DNA of 64,000 nucleotides from NCBI RefSeq assembly GCF_002994745.2, contig NC_037094.1:14197001-14261000 (forward strand), read 5' to 3'. This document shows positions 12,191 to 23,600 of the stretch, piece by piece. Position 1 is the stretch's first letter. Every line of letters begins with the position of its first letter. A program made the position numbers and the translations under genes. The stretch comes from Rosa chinensis. Its lineage: Eukaryota; Streptophyta; Magnoliopsida; Rosales; Rosaceae. The notes under the pieces were generated by a model that was given only the letters and a program-made list of their open reading frames with translations, ran no database searches and had not been told where the DNA came from.

Positions 12191-12745
12191 GAAGATAATT
12201 TGGTTGTTAATTTAGTTAGTCCTAATGTAGCTTTATTGGGGTCTTATGTACAGTAGCCAAGTAGAAATTTGTTACTATATTGTTACCAATTTTCTACTAT
12301 ATAAGAGCAAGTACAAATTTTTTACTAAATTTGTCACCAATTTTATTATGAATTGAATTATAATATTCTACTCTTACCGTTAATAATAAACAATTAAAAA
12401 GAAAAGAAAAAATAGAAAACTGAAAAAAGTTAAGGAAAAAAAACACCACGTAAGGCCACCTATAACTCATACTGCCAACATCCCTAGGGCTGGTCCTAAG
12501 GTCAGCCACCTCAGGCCACTGACTTCGGGGGGCCTAAGAAGTTTTGTATATATGATACATAATAGTATATATAGAATTTTTTCTTTTATAAACACCAAGT
12601 GAAGTGTTGCTCCAGCGAAAGTGATGTTAGTCTATGGAGGCCCAAGCAAGAATCAAGTTTCACTTCTGTTTTATATATATTTTTTCAATCAGTTAAGTGA
12701 CTTAAGTCAATCCCTGGGCCAAAACTGAACCTTGTTTCACCCTTT
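12191..12745. other. Intergenic, with possible hAT-type terminus
   Basis: The segment holds an imperfect tandem duplication (about 12262-12295 and 12309-12345). At 12484 it has a tagggctggtcctaagg sequence followed by a GC-rich block, which resembles termini of plant hAT elements. No partner end was found. The last 78 bp (12668-12745) are repeated on the far side of the copia element at 30148-30230. I see no gene. Confidence 0.45.
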
Positions 12746-12938
12746 TGTAGAAGTAAAAATGGATTGGGATTGGTCTACTCATTTCATTCATAACTCCTTT
12801 ATATAGGGATAGGATTACAACGGAAATATCAATTACATTGATGATACTAAATGCTGATTGGGCTGTGATTTGTAATTGCTTGATTCCCTCTTCGTCTGTT
12901 TCTTTGACGAAGGCACACAATGTGCTTTTCCTTTCACA
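12746..12938 (-). repeat. 3' LTR of the copia element (193 bp)
   Basis: On the minus strand this begins TGTGAAAGGAAAAGCACA and ends in TACTTCTACA. It matches the other LTR closely once the MITE there is removed, and both are exactly 193 bp. The purine-rich caagggggag just before it (minus strand, about 12939-12951) is the likely polypurine tract. Confidence 0.9.
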
Positions 12939-13289
12939 CTCCCCCTTGTGCCAAGTCAAAGATGAAATGGTGCATGAGTTGTTGCCTCACTAAAAACCTT
13001 GCCAAGTAACAATAAAAACCCTGTGGGACAAAAATAAAACTTGGTCGAAGGAAAAGAGCACAACGCACCTTCTACATTTGAGAATGACATGTGTGTGTTA
13101 GACTCCCCCTGACGTCTACACCTCCCCCTGATCATTACATTAATCAAGTGAGCTTGGAAAGTCTTCGCATTCCTATGATTTTCACATGTTTGTCAAATGT
13201 GGCCTTAGACAGTGATTTGGTGAACAAATCTGCACATTCTCCTCAGACCTTACTTGATTCACTTGAATCTTGAGAAGGGTCTGTTGTTG

Positions 13290-16200
13290 CTAATTGTAGA
13301 ACAACTTTGGCGATATGTGTTTTGTGTTATCACCCTTAATAATACCTAGCTTCATCTGTTCGATGCAAGCTGCATTGTGTTCATAAATGCAAGTAGGCTC
13401 TTCAGTGGTAGAACTCAAACCACTAATCCCTCGAATATGTGCAATGATAGTTCTTAACCATACACTCTCATGAACCGCCTCATGTACAACAATGATCTCT
13501 GAGTGGTTCGAGGTAGCCACAAGGGTTTGCTTGGTTGATCTCCAAGATATCGCCGTGTTCCCATTGGTAAATACATAACAAGTTTGAGAACGACCTTTAT
13601 GTGGGTCAGAGAGATACCCAGCATCAGCAAAACCAACCAAAACATCATTTGGTGTTTCGGTGTAGTGAGTGGCACTTTCGCCATCAATATTTTCTTCAGG
13701 GATTGTAGTTCCATCTGCGGTCCCTCTTGTCTCTATGTAGGGAAAGAACAGTCTCAAGTCAATGGTTCCTTTTAGGTATCGAAGATGTTCTTGATACCAT
13801 TCCAGTGACGCTGCGTTGGCGCTGAGCTAAATCTAGCTAACAAGTTCACTGAGAATGCAATTACTGCTCGAGTAAATTGGGCTAAGTACAATAATGCGCC
13901 TATTGCACTTAGATAGGGAATTTCAGCTCCCAACACTTGTTCGTCATCTTCCTTTGGACGAAATGGATCTTTCCTTGCATCCAAACTTCGACTGATCATG
14001 GGAGTGCTCACAGGATGTGCTTTGTCCATGTTATATCGCCTGACTTTTGGACATATGCAGACTGGTGGATTAATATTCCACAAACTCGGTGTTCTAGTTC
14101 AATGCCTAGACAGAATCGAGTTTTCCCAAGATCCTTCATCTCAAATTCAGGTTTCAAGTAGCTCGCGGTTTCTCTTATTTCATCAAGAGTACCCATTATG
14201 TTCATATCATCGACATGTATAGCTACAATTGTAAATCCGGAACTCGTTTTCTTTATGAATACGCAGGGGCATAATTCATCGTTCTTATATCCCTTCCCAA
14301 TCAAATAGTCACTTAGACGGGTATACCACATCCTCCTGGATTGTTTCAATCCGTAAAGTGAGCGTTTCAACTTAATTGCAGATGCACTCTGTGGTTTAGA
14401 GTCACTTGACTTGGGTAATGCAAGGCCATCAGGCACTTTTCATATATATCTCTGAATCTAGATCCCCATGGAGATATGTAGTAACCACATCTATGAGCTG
14501 CATTTCCAGTCCTTTGGAAACTACTAAGCTAACTAAGTAGCGGAACGTTATAACGTCTATTTTTGGGAGAGAATGTCTCCTCGTAGTCAATTTCAGGGCG
14601 TTGTGAGAAACCTTGCGCCACAAGGCGAGCCTTGTACCTTAGGACTTCATTCTTCTCATTACGCTTTCTGACAAAGGTCCATTTATGTCCTACAGGCTTT
14701 ACACTTGGTTCGATTAGCACTACCGGACCAAATACCTGTCTCTTTGTCAGAGACTCTAATTCTACCTAGATTGATTCATTCCATTTAGGCCAATCTGCTC
14801 TTTGTTGACATTTTTCAACAGAGCGTGGTTCGATATCATCGTGCTCTATGATTCCTTGAGCAACAGTATATATCTTCAATGTGTATGGAAGATCTTTCTA
14901 TCTACTCATATGCACTCTCGTAATCCTTTGAGACTTCTTTGTTCTCTGGAATCATTTCAAACATCGGAGCGTCCTCCAGTATTGATTCATGGACATAACT
15001 ATAATAAGAGATAATCTCATGAGAGGGATTCTATACATTGATGATTGGTTTGTGCCTTACTCACCCTCTTCTTCCTTGGGTGAGTGTCAATCGAACCAAG
15101 TGACCTCCCCCTCTTCCTTGGGGAGCCACGGCCTCAACCACACCTCCACTAAGTGCAGTTACAGTGCCTCTATCTGCGGCACGGTGCCCCTTGTTGGGGA
15201 TTTCTAACCTTACAGGCACATTTGCAGCTGGTATATGTGATCTCGTCACTTTTGCGATATCAGTAAACGTATCAGGCATCGAATCTGCTACATTCTGAAG
15301 ATCGATTATTCATTTCACTTCACTTTCACTTTGTGAAGTACGGGGATCAAAATGAGACAGAGTGGGGACAAACCACGACAATTCCTGTCGTTCCCTTGGA
15401 AAATCCTTTTTCCTATCTCCCCCTAACGACGGGAAGACTGTCTCATCAAAGTGACAATCCGCAAATCTAGTGGTAGAGAGATTGCCTGTCAAGGGTTCCA
15501 AATAGCGGATAATTGTTGGGGATTCGTATCCAACATAAATACTTAATCGTCTTTGAGGACCCATTTTGGTGCGCTGTGGAGGCGCAATAGGCACATATAC
15601 TGCTTAACCAAATATGCGTAAGTGTAAAGTGTCAGGCTCATATCCAGTTACCAACTGGTACACAGAAAATGGTTGGCTAGATGTGGGTCTTAAACGAATA
15701 AGTAAAGCTGCGTGCAATATTGCATAACCCCATGCGATATAGGCAGGTTGGTGCGCATAACCAATGCCCTAGCCACCATGTGTAGCCTTTTGATGATGGC
15801 TTCTGCGAGACCATTTTGTGTATGCACATGGGGTACAGGATGCTCTACATCGATCCAAATAGATATGTAATAATCATCAAATGCTTTTGATGTAAACTCT
15901 CTAGCATTATCAAGCCTTATAGACTTGATAGGGTGATCAGGGTGGTGAGCCCTTAAACGTATAATCTATGTTAGGAGTATTGCAGCATTTCTTGTGGACA
16001 ATAAAACGACATGTGACCAGATTGTCGAAGCATCCACCAGAACCATAAAGTACTTGAATGGTCCGCATTCTGGATGGATAGGTCCACAAACATCTCTTTG
16101 TATCCTTTGTAAGAATGGAATGTTTTGTTTTGTATCTTTAGCATAGGAAGGTCTCGATCCTGTTTTTGCTAAAGAGCAGGCTTTGCAAAACGAGTGATGT

Positions 16201-16330
16201 GTCTTTGAAATAGTCAATGAGGCATAATGGGAGGGAGGTAGTGCTTCTGGTACTTCATAAAGCAATGACTGCATTTGAGCAATCCTAGAATCGACACCTT
16301 GCAGTGTGGCGGATTTTTCTCCCATTTTTT
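13290..16330 (-). pseudogene. pol: Copia pol remnant: integrase, reverse transcriptase, RNase H
   Basis: The minus-strand fragments in order are as follows. 16325-15966 is the GAG-pre-integrase zinc region (HHSFCKAC) with the start of the integrase core (first catalytic Asp in VLVDAS). 15594-15310 is the integrase C-terminal part (RRLSIYVGYESPTIIRYLEP). 15279-15061 is the linker before RT. 14720-14008 is reverse transcriptase, with KARLVAQGFSQ and a catalytic IHVDDMN in place of the usual YVDD. 14083-13290 is the RNase H part (GFADAGYLSDPHKG, then SWRSTKQTLVATSNHSE). The frame changes several times, near 15300, 14600, 14430, 14050 and 13770, so no polyprotein could be made. The piece between gag and integrase is largely unreadable and is further split by the solo LTR at 16665-18361. 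Confidence 0.9.
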
Positions 16331-16664
16331 CACTCGAAAGAAGGGATGTCTATGTGAGTTCTTGAAAAATACGGATCATCATGTCACGACCTCGGTGCCA
16401 TAGGTGGTCATGCAAAAGCCTGTATGAGTCAGTGTCCCACATTTCATTGTTAGTGACAGTATATGATTCAATGATCCGAATCGTAGTGAGGTACAGTCCA
16501 CTAAATTGACTCATAAGTTTCTCTAAGATGTGTTTCCTTCCACAGTCATTAGATGTAATATCAAGGTATTCAGTTCCATTCTCACGGTGTGTTTTTACAT
16601 GATAACCGTTGGCACAAATTGCTTTGAAACATTAACAAGGTTCGATTAGCTCTTGGTGCATATA

Positions 16665-18361
16665 TGTTAAGTCACAAATTACTTACGCAATTGTGCCCCA
16701 TAATTATGAAAATTGATTTGTCTTCCATGCTATTTTACCTTTTTAAATCCATTTCCTTTTATTTGTAGGAAACCTTGCATTGAGAATAAAATGACTATTT
16801 GAGGCTTGAAATGTGGAGATTTGAAGCTAGGGGAAGAAGACACGGAGATTGGAAGAAAATTGCAAATCGACTTTTCCGGCGATTTTTCCGGCGACTTTTC
16901 CGGCAAACTTTTCCGGCGAGCCGCCACTCATGGAGGGTCTTTTCTCCACCAAAGGAGGACCATGGTGGTGAGAATCTCCCATCACTTAAAATTCAAATAT
17001 CTCCTTACACCTTGTCCTTTTATCACCTTGCCAATTTGGGACCATTTGGGGGACAATGGTGTAAGAGCATCTCTTGCACACTTGGGGACCAAAGATGACA
17101 CACCTAGCTGATCAAAAAGAGGCCAAAGCCCAATTATTCAGAATTCTTGACTCCATTCAATCATATTCATCCTATCCAAGATCTATTTTTCTCTCTAGAG
17201 AAGACACCACCATTTCCACCACTAAAACCACCATCTCCACATCTAAAACCTCCATTTCCACCACTACAACCTTCATTTCCTCCACCATTCAACACCACAA
17301 CTCATCTTAGAGATTCCAAATTTCACTATTCTTACCAATATCAAGAGCTTGGAGCAAGGAGAAGGAGGTGACTACCACCACATCATGTTCTTGGAGACCC
17401 ATCTCCACCACCTCTTCCGGCATCATCAATAGTCACCCTTTACTCTCTATCTCTTTATGTATTTGATGTTTAATAGAATGTTGAAGCTTGTGTATCTAGC
17501 TATGTGTGAGTAGTGAACTAGTTGGGGCTAGGGTTGAAAGCCCTAGCCAAACTTGCTTGGATTGATGCTTTTGTTTATAAATTGATGAAAATTCATGTTG
17601 TCATTCTCACATGCTAAGTCAATAGTTGAATGCATTACTTAGACCTAATCAATTTGAGTTATGTGTTTGCCATGACATGAAGTTTTTCCTAGAGATTGAT
17701 TACCTCTAGGCAAAAAGGGAGCATGAAAGCACACCATGTGTGCATGTGAGGGTAGTGAGCTAAAATCACCTAGAGATAGGATTGGTTTGCTTGCTTGGTT
17801 ACCTAAACTCTAAGCTTTATGCATTTAGGGGCAAATGATTGAGACCTATCCGGTAATTGAATTTGTCTCTAGGTAGTTAGCTCTAGACTTATCCGGTTAG
17901 AGTTAATAAAATGAAAAGGGGTTTAAGCCTTAGTAGTCCTATCCGGATGCTAAAGAGGGTAGTTGGACAATTAGCTTTACATCATTCATATTCAATTGCT
18001 TTAATGCTTGCAAGGGAGGCAAAAGGTGAAACCCGATGCCCTAACTCCCATCCATTTGATAACAACTTGTTTTGTTTAGGTTAGTTTATATTACTTGCTT
18101 TCATTGTTTCAATTTGAATAGAAACCAATCTCAAAATCAAAATCAAATCTCTACACACCATCTTCCACATACTCACCATGAACTTTGGTTCACTTGTGAG
18201 CCTTTGTTTGTGATTGTACATTTGCATATTCTTCTAGTTTTTCCTTAGGTTTTCCCTAGCTAGGAAAGGATTTACCAATCCTTGTGGGTTCGACATCCTT
18301 ACTTAATCCCCTATTCTATAACTTGTACCTCTTGCACTTGAGGGTGACTTTAATGCTAACA
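16665..18361 (+). mobile_element. Solo LTR, Athila-related family (second copy)
   Basis: The LTR begins TGTTAAGTCACAAATTAC, ends AATGCTAACA and is flanked by ATATA at 16660-16664 and 18362-18366. It is 1697 bp with no internal region, and it lies within the minus-strand copia pol. It shares the hairpin (17526-17548) and caatccttgtgggttcgaca with the solo LTR at 9113-11457, but the first 800 bp differ. A run of four ttttccggcga-like units occurs at 16871-16920. The open frames inside (for example 16799-17098) translate U3 sequence and are not called genes. Confidence 0.93.
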
Positions 18362-18849
18362 ATATAGAGCGTCTGTGACTTGAAATGTTGCGCCATTAGG
18401 CAGCAAAAATTTGGCAGTTCCTCGCCATTTTATTAGTTGTGATAATCCAATCATCGTAGTCACAGAGGAATTATAGGCTATTAGTTCAATGAATAATTAC
18501 CTATTTCTTAATATTGTGTGGGTAGTCCCACTATCATCTAAGCACTCAAGTTCACCTCCATTCATTCCTATAAATAAATGGGAGGTATTTAGAAAATATA
18601 ACTCATATTCTTTAGAGTATTTCTATTTGCGTAGAATGGTATTCTTTTCATTCTAATAAATTTTCTCTAGATGTATTGCTTTACATCTTTATAGTGCTAT
18701 GTCGAACCATGTAAATATATGTATAGTAAATAAATTTGAATAAATTCAGTGCTTCAGAATAAAATTCAAAATTTATTAATAAGCCAACAATAATCAAATC
18801 AAGGTCTTGTTCAGAAATCTTATTCATCAGTCCATGATTGAAAATAAAC

Positions 18850-19329
18850 TTTAAGACAAAACAATAGTCTAATTAAAAATGAGGCATTATGCCTTCACAA
18901 CTGTCTTTGGAAAATAAAATGAATAAAGCAGATCAGTCAAGATTGAGAGCATCCATTGACTTAGCAAGTTCATCTTTGCCATTGGACTCTGCAACTGTAA
19001 GGTTGACGTCTAGGTCATGACCTCCTTCTTCCATATAGTGAGTCACTTGTTCTTTAGACTCTCTATACCTCTTGTAATTGGCTTCTACTCTGTTGTTTGC
19101 TTGGCAGTTCTTGTATCAATGCCCAATGAATCCACACTTATAGCATGGTTCATTGTCAACTCTTTCCTTTGGCATTTTGTTTCCATGATCCCCATGTCCC
19201 TTTCCACGTGGTGCATTGTTGCCACGTGGGTAGGGATCAGCACGTCTAAACCCCCTTGCATTGGAGTTATTTCCACCTTTCATTTTTCCATAATTAGCCT
19301 CGGGAATTTTCTTTGTCCCAGTGGGCCTG
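18850..19329 (-). pseudogene. gag: Copia gag C-terminal part with zinc knuckle
   Basis: On the minus strand 19340-19116 reads through a basic, Asn/Gly/Arg-rich region to a CYKCGFIGH...YKNC zinc knuckle. The residue after GH is a TGA stop (19116-19118) where a Trp is usual. The fragment is the continuation of the gag frame at 27811-27230. The two were parted by the Athila-like element, and the GCCTG duplication marks the break. The region 18367-19085 should hold the protease and linker, but I cannot read a clear protease motif there. Confidence 0.75.
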
Positions 19330-19817
19330 TGATTACACACATTTTTATACGTGTAATTATATCTAAAACACTATAAATAAGCAAATCCTCAAGTCAATTA
19401 TTATGTAATTAATCCATTTTTATTTATTTTGTAGTAAATAAGCGGAGTTGTGGATTTCAGAAGAAGTTGTACCAAAATGGAACTAATTGGAGTTATCGAC
19501 AAAGGACGAAAAGTCATGAGTGGTCAAACATGGTCAACTAGAGCGAGGAGGTGGAAACCGATCACTAAGATTATTTTGCGGAGGTACCTCAAGACCGAAG
19601 CAAAAGAAAGAAAGAAAAAAAAATACAAAAGAAGACCAAGAACAAGAAAAGCAAGGAAAAGAAATGGTGCATAATTAATTAAGTTAATTAATCAAATGAT
19701 TAATTACTTAATTAATCATGCAATGAGCAGACAAAAGCTAGCAATTTTCAAATTGATTTCCAAAGTGCACGTGCATGCCATCAGGTTTTTCTTTTACATC
19801 TCTAGCCAACCAAATTT

Positions 19818-19829
19818 TGCCACGTGGCA
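19818..19829. promoter_or_regulatory. G-box palindrome TGCCACGTGGCA in LTR U3
   Basis: This is a perfect 12-bp palindrome with a CACGTG core, about 140 bp upstream of the TATA-like run. A second CACGTG lies at 19768. G-boxes bind plant bZIP and bHLH factors, so the LTR could respond to such factors. This is inferred from motif alone. Confidence 0.5.
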
Positions 19830-20391
19830 GTCTTGTTGCTTTTTCTACACTTGTAAGACCACCGAAACAGCTCCTCCACTCCCATTTTCTTCCTCCCTTG
19901 AATCTTAGCCATCCATTTTGATAATTAGTTCACTATCCTCTCTTCCCATCTCGAGACACAGACGGCACATATATATATATAGAGATATTCACAGAACCCT
20001 AGAGAACAATGGAGGCCGCACACCCCAGACCCCAGAATCCCAGATCCATTTTTTTCACTCTCCCCATATTTTTATTCTCCCTTGCTGCCGCACACCACCA
20101 ACACATCTCCACATCTAATTTCTCTTCTTTTCACTCACACCCATCTATTCTAATCCTCATCAATTTGAAGGAGCTTCAAAAGGAAAAACACTTCAAGCAT
20201 AAAGAGTTTAATCACCACTTGGGTAAAAGGGAGAGATTATAATTCCAAGGCTTGTTATGTTTGCTTTTTAGCATTTATAACTTGTCTTGGTTGTTTTTCC
20301 CTCTTCTATACCTTTTCTTTTTTTTGTGTGTATGAAATTGATGGAATTGATGATGTATATATTTATGGGTAGTGAGTAGAAATTTTGTTGG

Positions 20392-20417
20392 GAGTTAGGG
20401 TTGTGAAGCCCTAACTC
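20392..20417 (+). other. Conserved hairpin in LTR core
   Basis: The arms GAGTTAGGG and CCCTAACTC enclose the 8-base loop ttgtgaag. The same structure occurs at the matching place in four other LTRs of this window (10630-10648, 17526-17548, 26344-26369, 46644-46669), with paired base changes in some. It is downstream of the TATA-like run, so it would lie in the transcribed region. Confidence 0.75.
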
Positions 20418-21304
20418 ATCTTGTATAAATATTGATGCTTTAATTTTAATAAATGCAATTTCCATTGTGTATGCTTTAAATCTAAATTTATTGGTCCTTA
20501 GAAGCATGTTTCTAGGCTTTGTCACCCTTTGAAATTATGTTGTGGGCAATTGTGATGAGTAGATTGATAAATTGACAACTTATTGGTCTTGTGGCATCTA
20601 GGATTTAAGTGTGGTAACCATTAGCTAGCTTAATTGTAGCTAAGCTTGCTTGGGTCTCTATTATCTTGCACTCTAGGCCTCTAATTTTAGATATTGCGGC
20701 CTTAACCGGCGTAATGCCTAAATTAGAGAGTTGATTGTGGCCCTAACCGGCATAATCGATACACCGAAAGGATAATTGGTTTAGTAGCCTTGACCGGTAC
20801 TAAATACTGGACTTAACACATATAGGAAATGCATGCATTTATGAAATTGGCACCGATATTTGCAAGAGAGTTAGTGTGAATCACCCGACACTTCCATGTT
20901 CCCATTAATTTGAAAATCCAAATTTAATTTCTTGCTTGATAATTAGTTGTTTGTTTTTATTTTAGTTTGCATTTAATTTAGTTAATTCCCAATTCAAAAC
21001 TCCCAAACAAAATTCTACCTTCCATTGTGCATAACTCATTTGGGCTACAAGTTAGTGGCTTTGATTAGGCTTAGTGTGAGCTAAGCCGAGCATTGCCGAG
21101 ACTTGGTGCCTTGTGAATATTTTATTTTACTTTATTTTATTTTTATTTTTACTTTTTCATTGTATGCTTTTGAGTCACTCTAGCGCCAATTACCTCGGTT
21201 AGGTCCAACTCCTAATCCCCGAGGTACGATAATCAAGGTTTTAATATTTCCCTTACTTGACAACGATTCGTACGCTTGCGAAGAGTTTATGAGTCAAGTC
21301 AATG

Positions 21305-21322
21305 GCGCCGTTGCCGGGGATT
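21305..21322 (+). other. Primer-binding site of the Athila-like element
   Basis: The sequence tggcgccgttgccgggga starts two bases after the end of the 5' LTR. It is the 18-base primer site typical of Athila and related elements, and I believe it is complementary to the 3' end of a tRNA-Asp. Confidence 0.85.
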
Positions 21323-21517
21323 AGGGTTTAATAGTCTTAATCCCTTGGTGAATTGGTTCTTTAGGTCACATTAGCATATTTTTGTTTCCTTATTAAAAAA
21401 AAAAAAATTGGTTGTTTATTTTGTTTGCTTACTTTCTAATTTTATATTTTCTAATTTTTTTGGTTACTAATCTCACTTGTGGAAACTCATAGGCATATAT
21501 TTTTCTCACATTGAACT

Positions 21518-22597
21518 ATGGATCGATGGAACTATGGATGGGAAGACCCGTGGAGATATGAGCAAGAAAGTTTATATGGTGGAGGTTATCAAGCTTATGA
21601 GCCTAGGAAGGAATTCGTTGAAGGACTACTAGCTCAATTGCAAGCTTCTCAAGCTCTCTTGCAAGCCTCCCAAGCTAGATTGCAAGCTTCTCAAGAGATG
21701 CTTATACATTCCAATGAGCAACTTAAGGCTAGTCTTGCACAAGAGCCCCCCTTCATCATTTATGAGCATGAATCTTTCTTTGACCAAGTGGAGCCTATTT
21801 CAAGAGAAGAAGTGTATATCGAGCATCTTGAGCAAGAATCCTTTATGCAAGTTGAAAATGATGATAGTGATGTTGATGTATAAGAAATTGAGGTTGGTCA
21901 TGAAAGTTTCAATGCAAGTGGGATGAGAGACTACACTTCGGAGGAACCAGTGCAATATTGGAAATCTAATCTTCACAATGAAGAGGAGGTATATGAAGTT
22001 GATTATGAAGAAGATGATAGCTTTTCTAGTGAGGAAGATGTAGAGCTTGAAGACTTACACCATGATCTCTTAATCGTTGAGGTCGATATTCCCATGGAGG
22101 AAGAGAGTCTTTCACTAGCTTGTGATGATGAAGAAATTGAAGAGCCAAGGACTTTCTCACCTCCCACATCCATGGAGATCCATCATGAGCTTCCCAAGGT
22201 GGATTGTAGAATATTGATCACTTATGTTATTCATGAGAGAATTGGGATCAAGGTACTTTTACCTCCTAATCCACCATTAAGTGGTCAATGTTTCTACAAT
22301 GAGGTGATAGATTGGAAAGGAAGTGAACCTCTTGCACTCAACCTTTCCCATCACTTGCAAGAGCTTCTACCACCTATTGTTTGTAAGGGCATTATTTCTA
22401 TACCACTGGAGAAGGAGAAGGCAAGTATATTGGCTCCTAGAAGAAAAATTGGGAAGAATGGGAATATTAAGAATCTACACTTTTGCTTGCCATTTGGAAT
22501 ATTCATAGGTAGTTCTTGGTCTTGCCTCTATGATACATCAAGGAGTCCTTTAGCCCCAAACAATAGGGTGGTCGCACTTGAGAAATATCCACCTTGA
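21518..22597 (+). pseudogene. Unrecognised acidic protein of the Athila-like element, one in-frame stop
   Basis: Starting at the ATG at 21518, the frame has 359 codons and one internal TAA at 21881-21883. The frame is otherwise unbroken and could have been a single protein. The first part (MDRWNYGWEDPWRYEQES) is Trp/Tyr-rich. Residues about 37-65 hold a repeated LQASQ motif likely to form a helix. Residues about 85-225 are very rich in Glu and Asp. The last 120 residues are less acidic and contain LPPNPPLSGQ. I see no CCHC knuckle, protease, RT or integrase motif, so it is not a normal gag-pol. Its position just after the primer site suggests it replaces gag. I do not know its function. Confidence 0.6.
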
Positions 22598-22779
22598 CAA
22601 GATCATGTTCTATATGGACCGGCAATGAAGTCCTTAAACAAAGCGCTTGCTAGGGAGGCAACCCTAGCACATCATTGGTAGTATTTCTTCCTTTAGTAGT
22701 TTACTTTTGTAGTGAATAAAGCTTTTTGGTCATTTTTGGGGTAGATGGGAGGTGTCCGGAGTTGGAAATGTGAAGGAGA

Positions 22780-23600
22780 ATTAATTTGGTAGTGAGCAGT
22801 TTCTGTCCTGAAAATTCAGTTGAATTTGGGTGACTATAGCTTCTATTCTACATGTTATTTTGAGCTGAAATTTTCTGAAGTTATTCTCCTATATGTCTAA
22901 TATTCTGAACCAAAATTTGAGCCACTTTCAGTCACTGGAGATCCTGTTATTTGATGGTCAATGCATGAGGGTCAGAACAGAAATAGCTACTGTAGAGTGA
23001 CTTTGAGAAGCTATACCCTCTACATATCAAGCTATTTGGAGCTAAAATTTTTCAGAGATGTATATTCACATGTCTTCTATATACAGGAGAAACAGTTTTT
23101 GATTTGAACCTTCATAGCTTCAGATATAGTGCTCCAAGTAACAGAGGTCAGAAGCAGGGCACAGCAGAAACTGCAGAACAGATCAGTGAGTTTGGAGGCC
23201 AACGATTTTTGACTCATTATTGATTTTTAAGTGAAATTTTAACTGAAGGTAGCTTCATGAGTCTAGTTTTATATCCAGTTGGTATCACCCTCTTTTCACC
23301 TCTGGAGCTTCAGAAATTGCAGTATTGGTGACTGAGGGTCAGCAGCAGACTTCATTACAAGCAGGCAACTTTGACCAGCTATAGATTTCTTTTCAGCTGG
23401 AGATAGGTGGCTAACTTTATATGGATAGAAAGCTTTCTGAGTCTACTTTCCATTTCAAGTAGCCTCACCTGATTATCACTTTCTGAGTATGAGATATGGG
23501 CATTTGAAGACAGAAAGGTCATTGCTGGAAGTTTTCTGCACTCACTAGTTTTGTTCACTCGGGTTGGTTGGACTTCTTTGCACTTCATTTCATCTTTGAA
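22780..23600 (+). repeat. Degenerate repeats in the internal region
   Basis: About four or five loosely similar units of about 170 bp occur. Each contains an agct(g/a)aaattttctga-like phrase, then attca/tatgtct, then a cttcag phrase and a cagaac/agcagg-like run. No open frame spans them. Similar decayed repeats occur downstream of the coding part in Athila-like elements as I know them. Confidence 0.55.

Larger units (their letters stand above)
19330..21303 (+). repeat. 5' LTR of the Athila-like element (1974 bp)
   Basis: It runs from TGATTACACAC to GAGTCAAGTCA. The first 100 bases and the core at about 20340-20900 match the 3' LTR closely. The U3 interior (about 19600-20190) and the distal part (about 20920-21230) do not, and instead resemble the solo LTR at 43240-47537. 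A TATA-like run lies at 19967-19982, with G-box cores CACGTG at 19768-19773 and 19821-19826. Confidence 0.88.

Noticed and set aside
12484..12665. hAT element starting at tagggctggtcctaagg
   Set aside because: Only one plausible end is seen. No inverted partner or 8-bp duplication was found.
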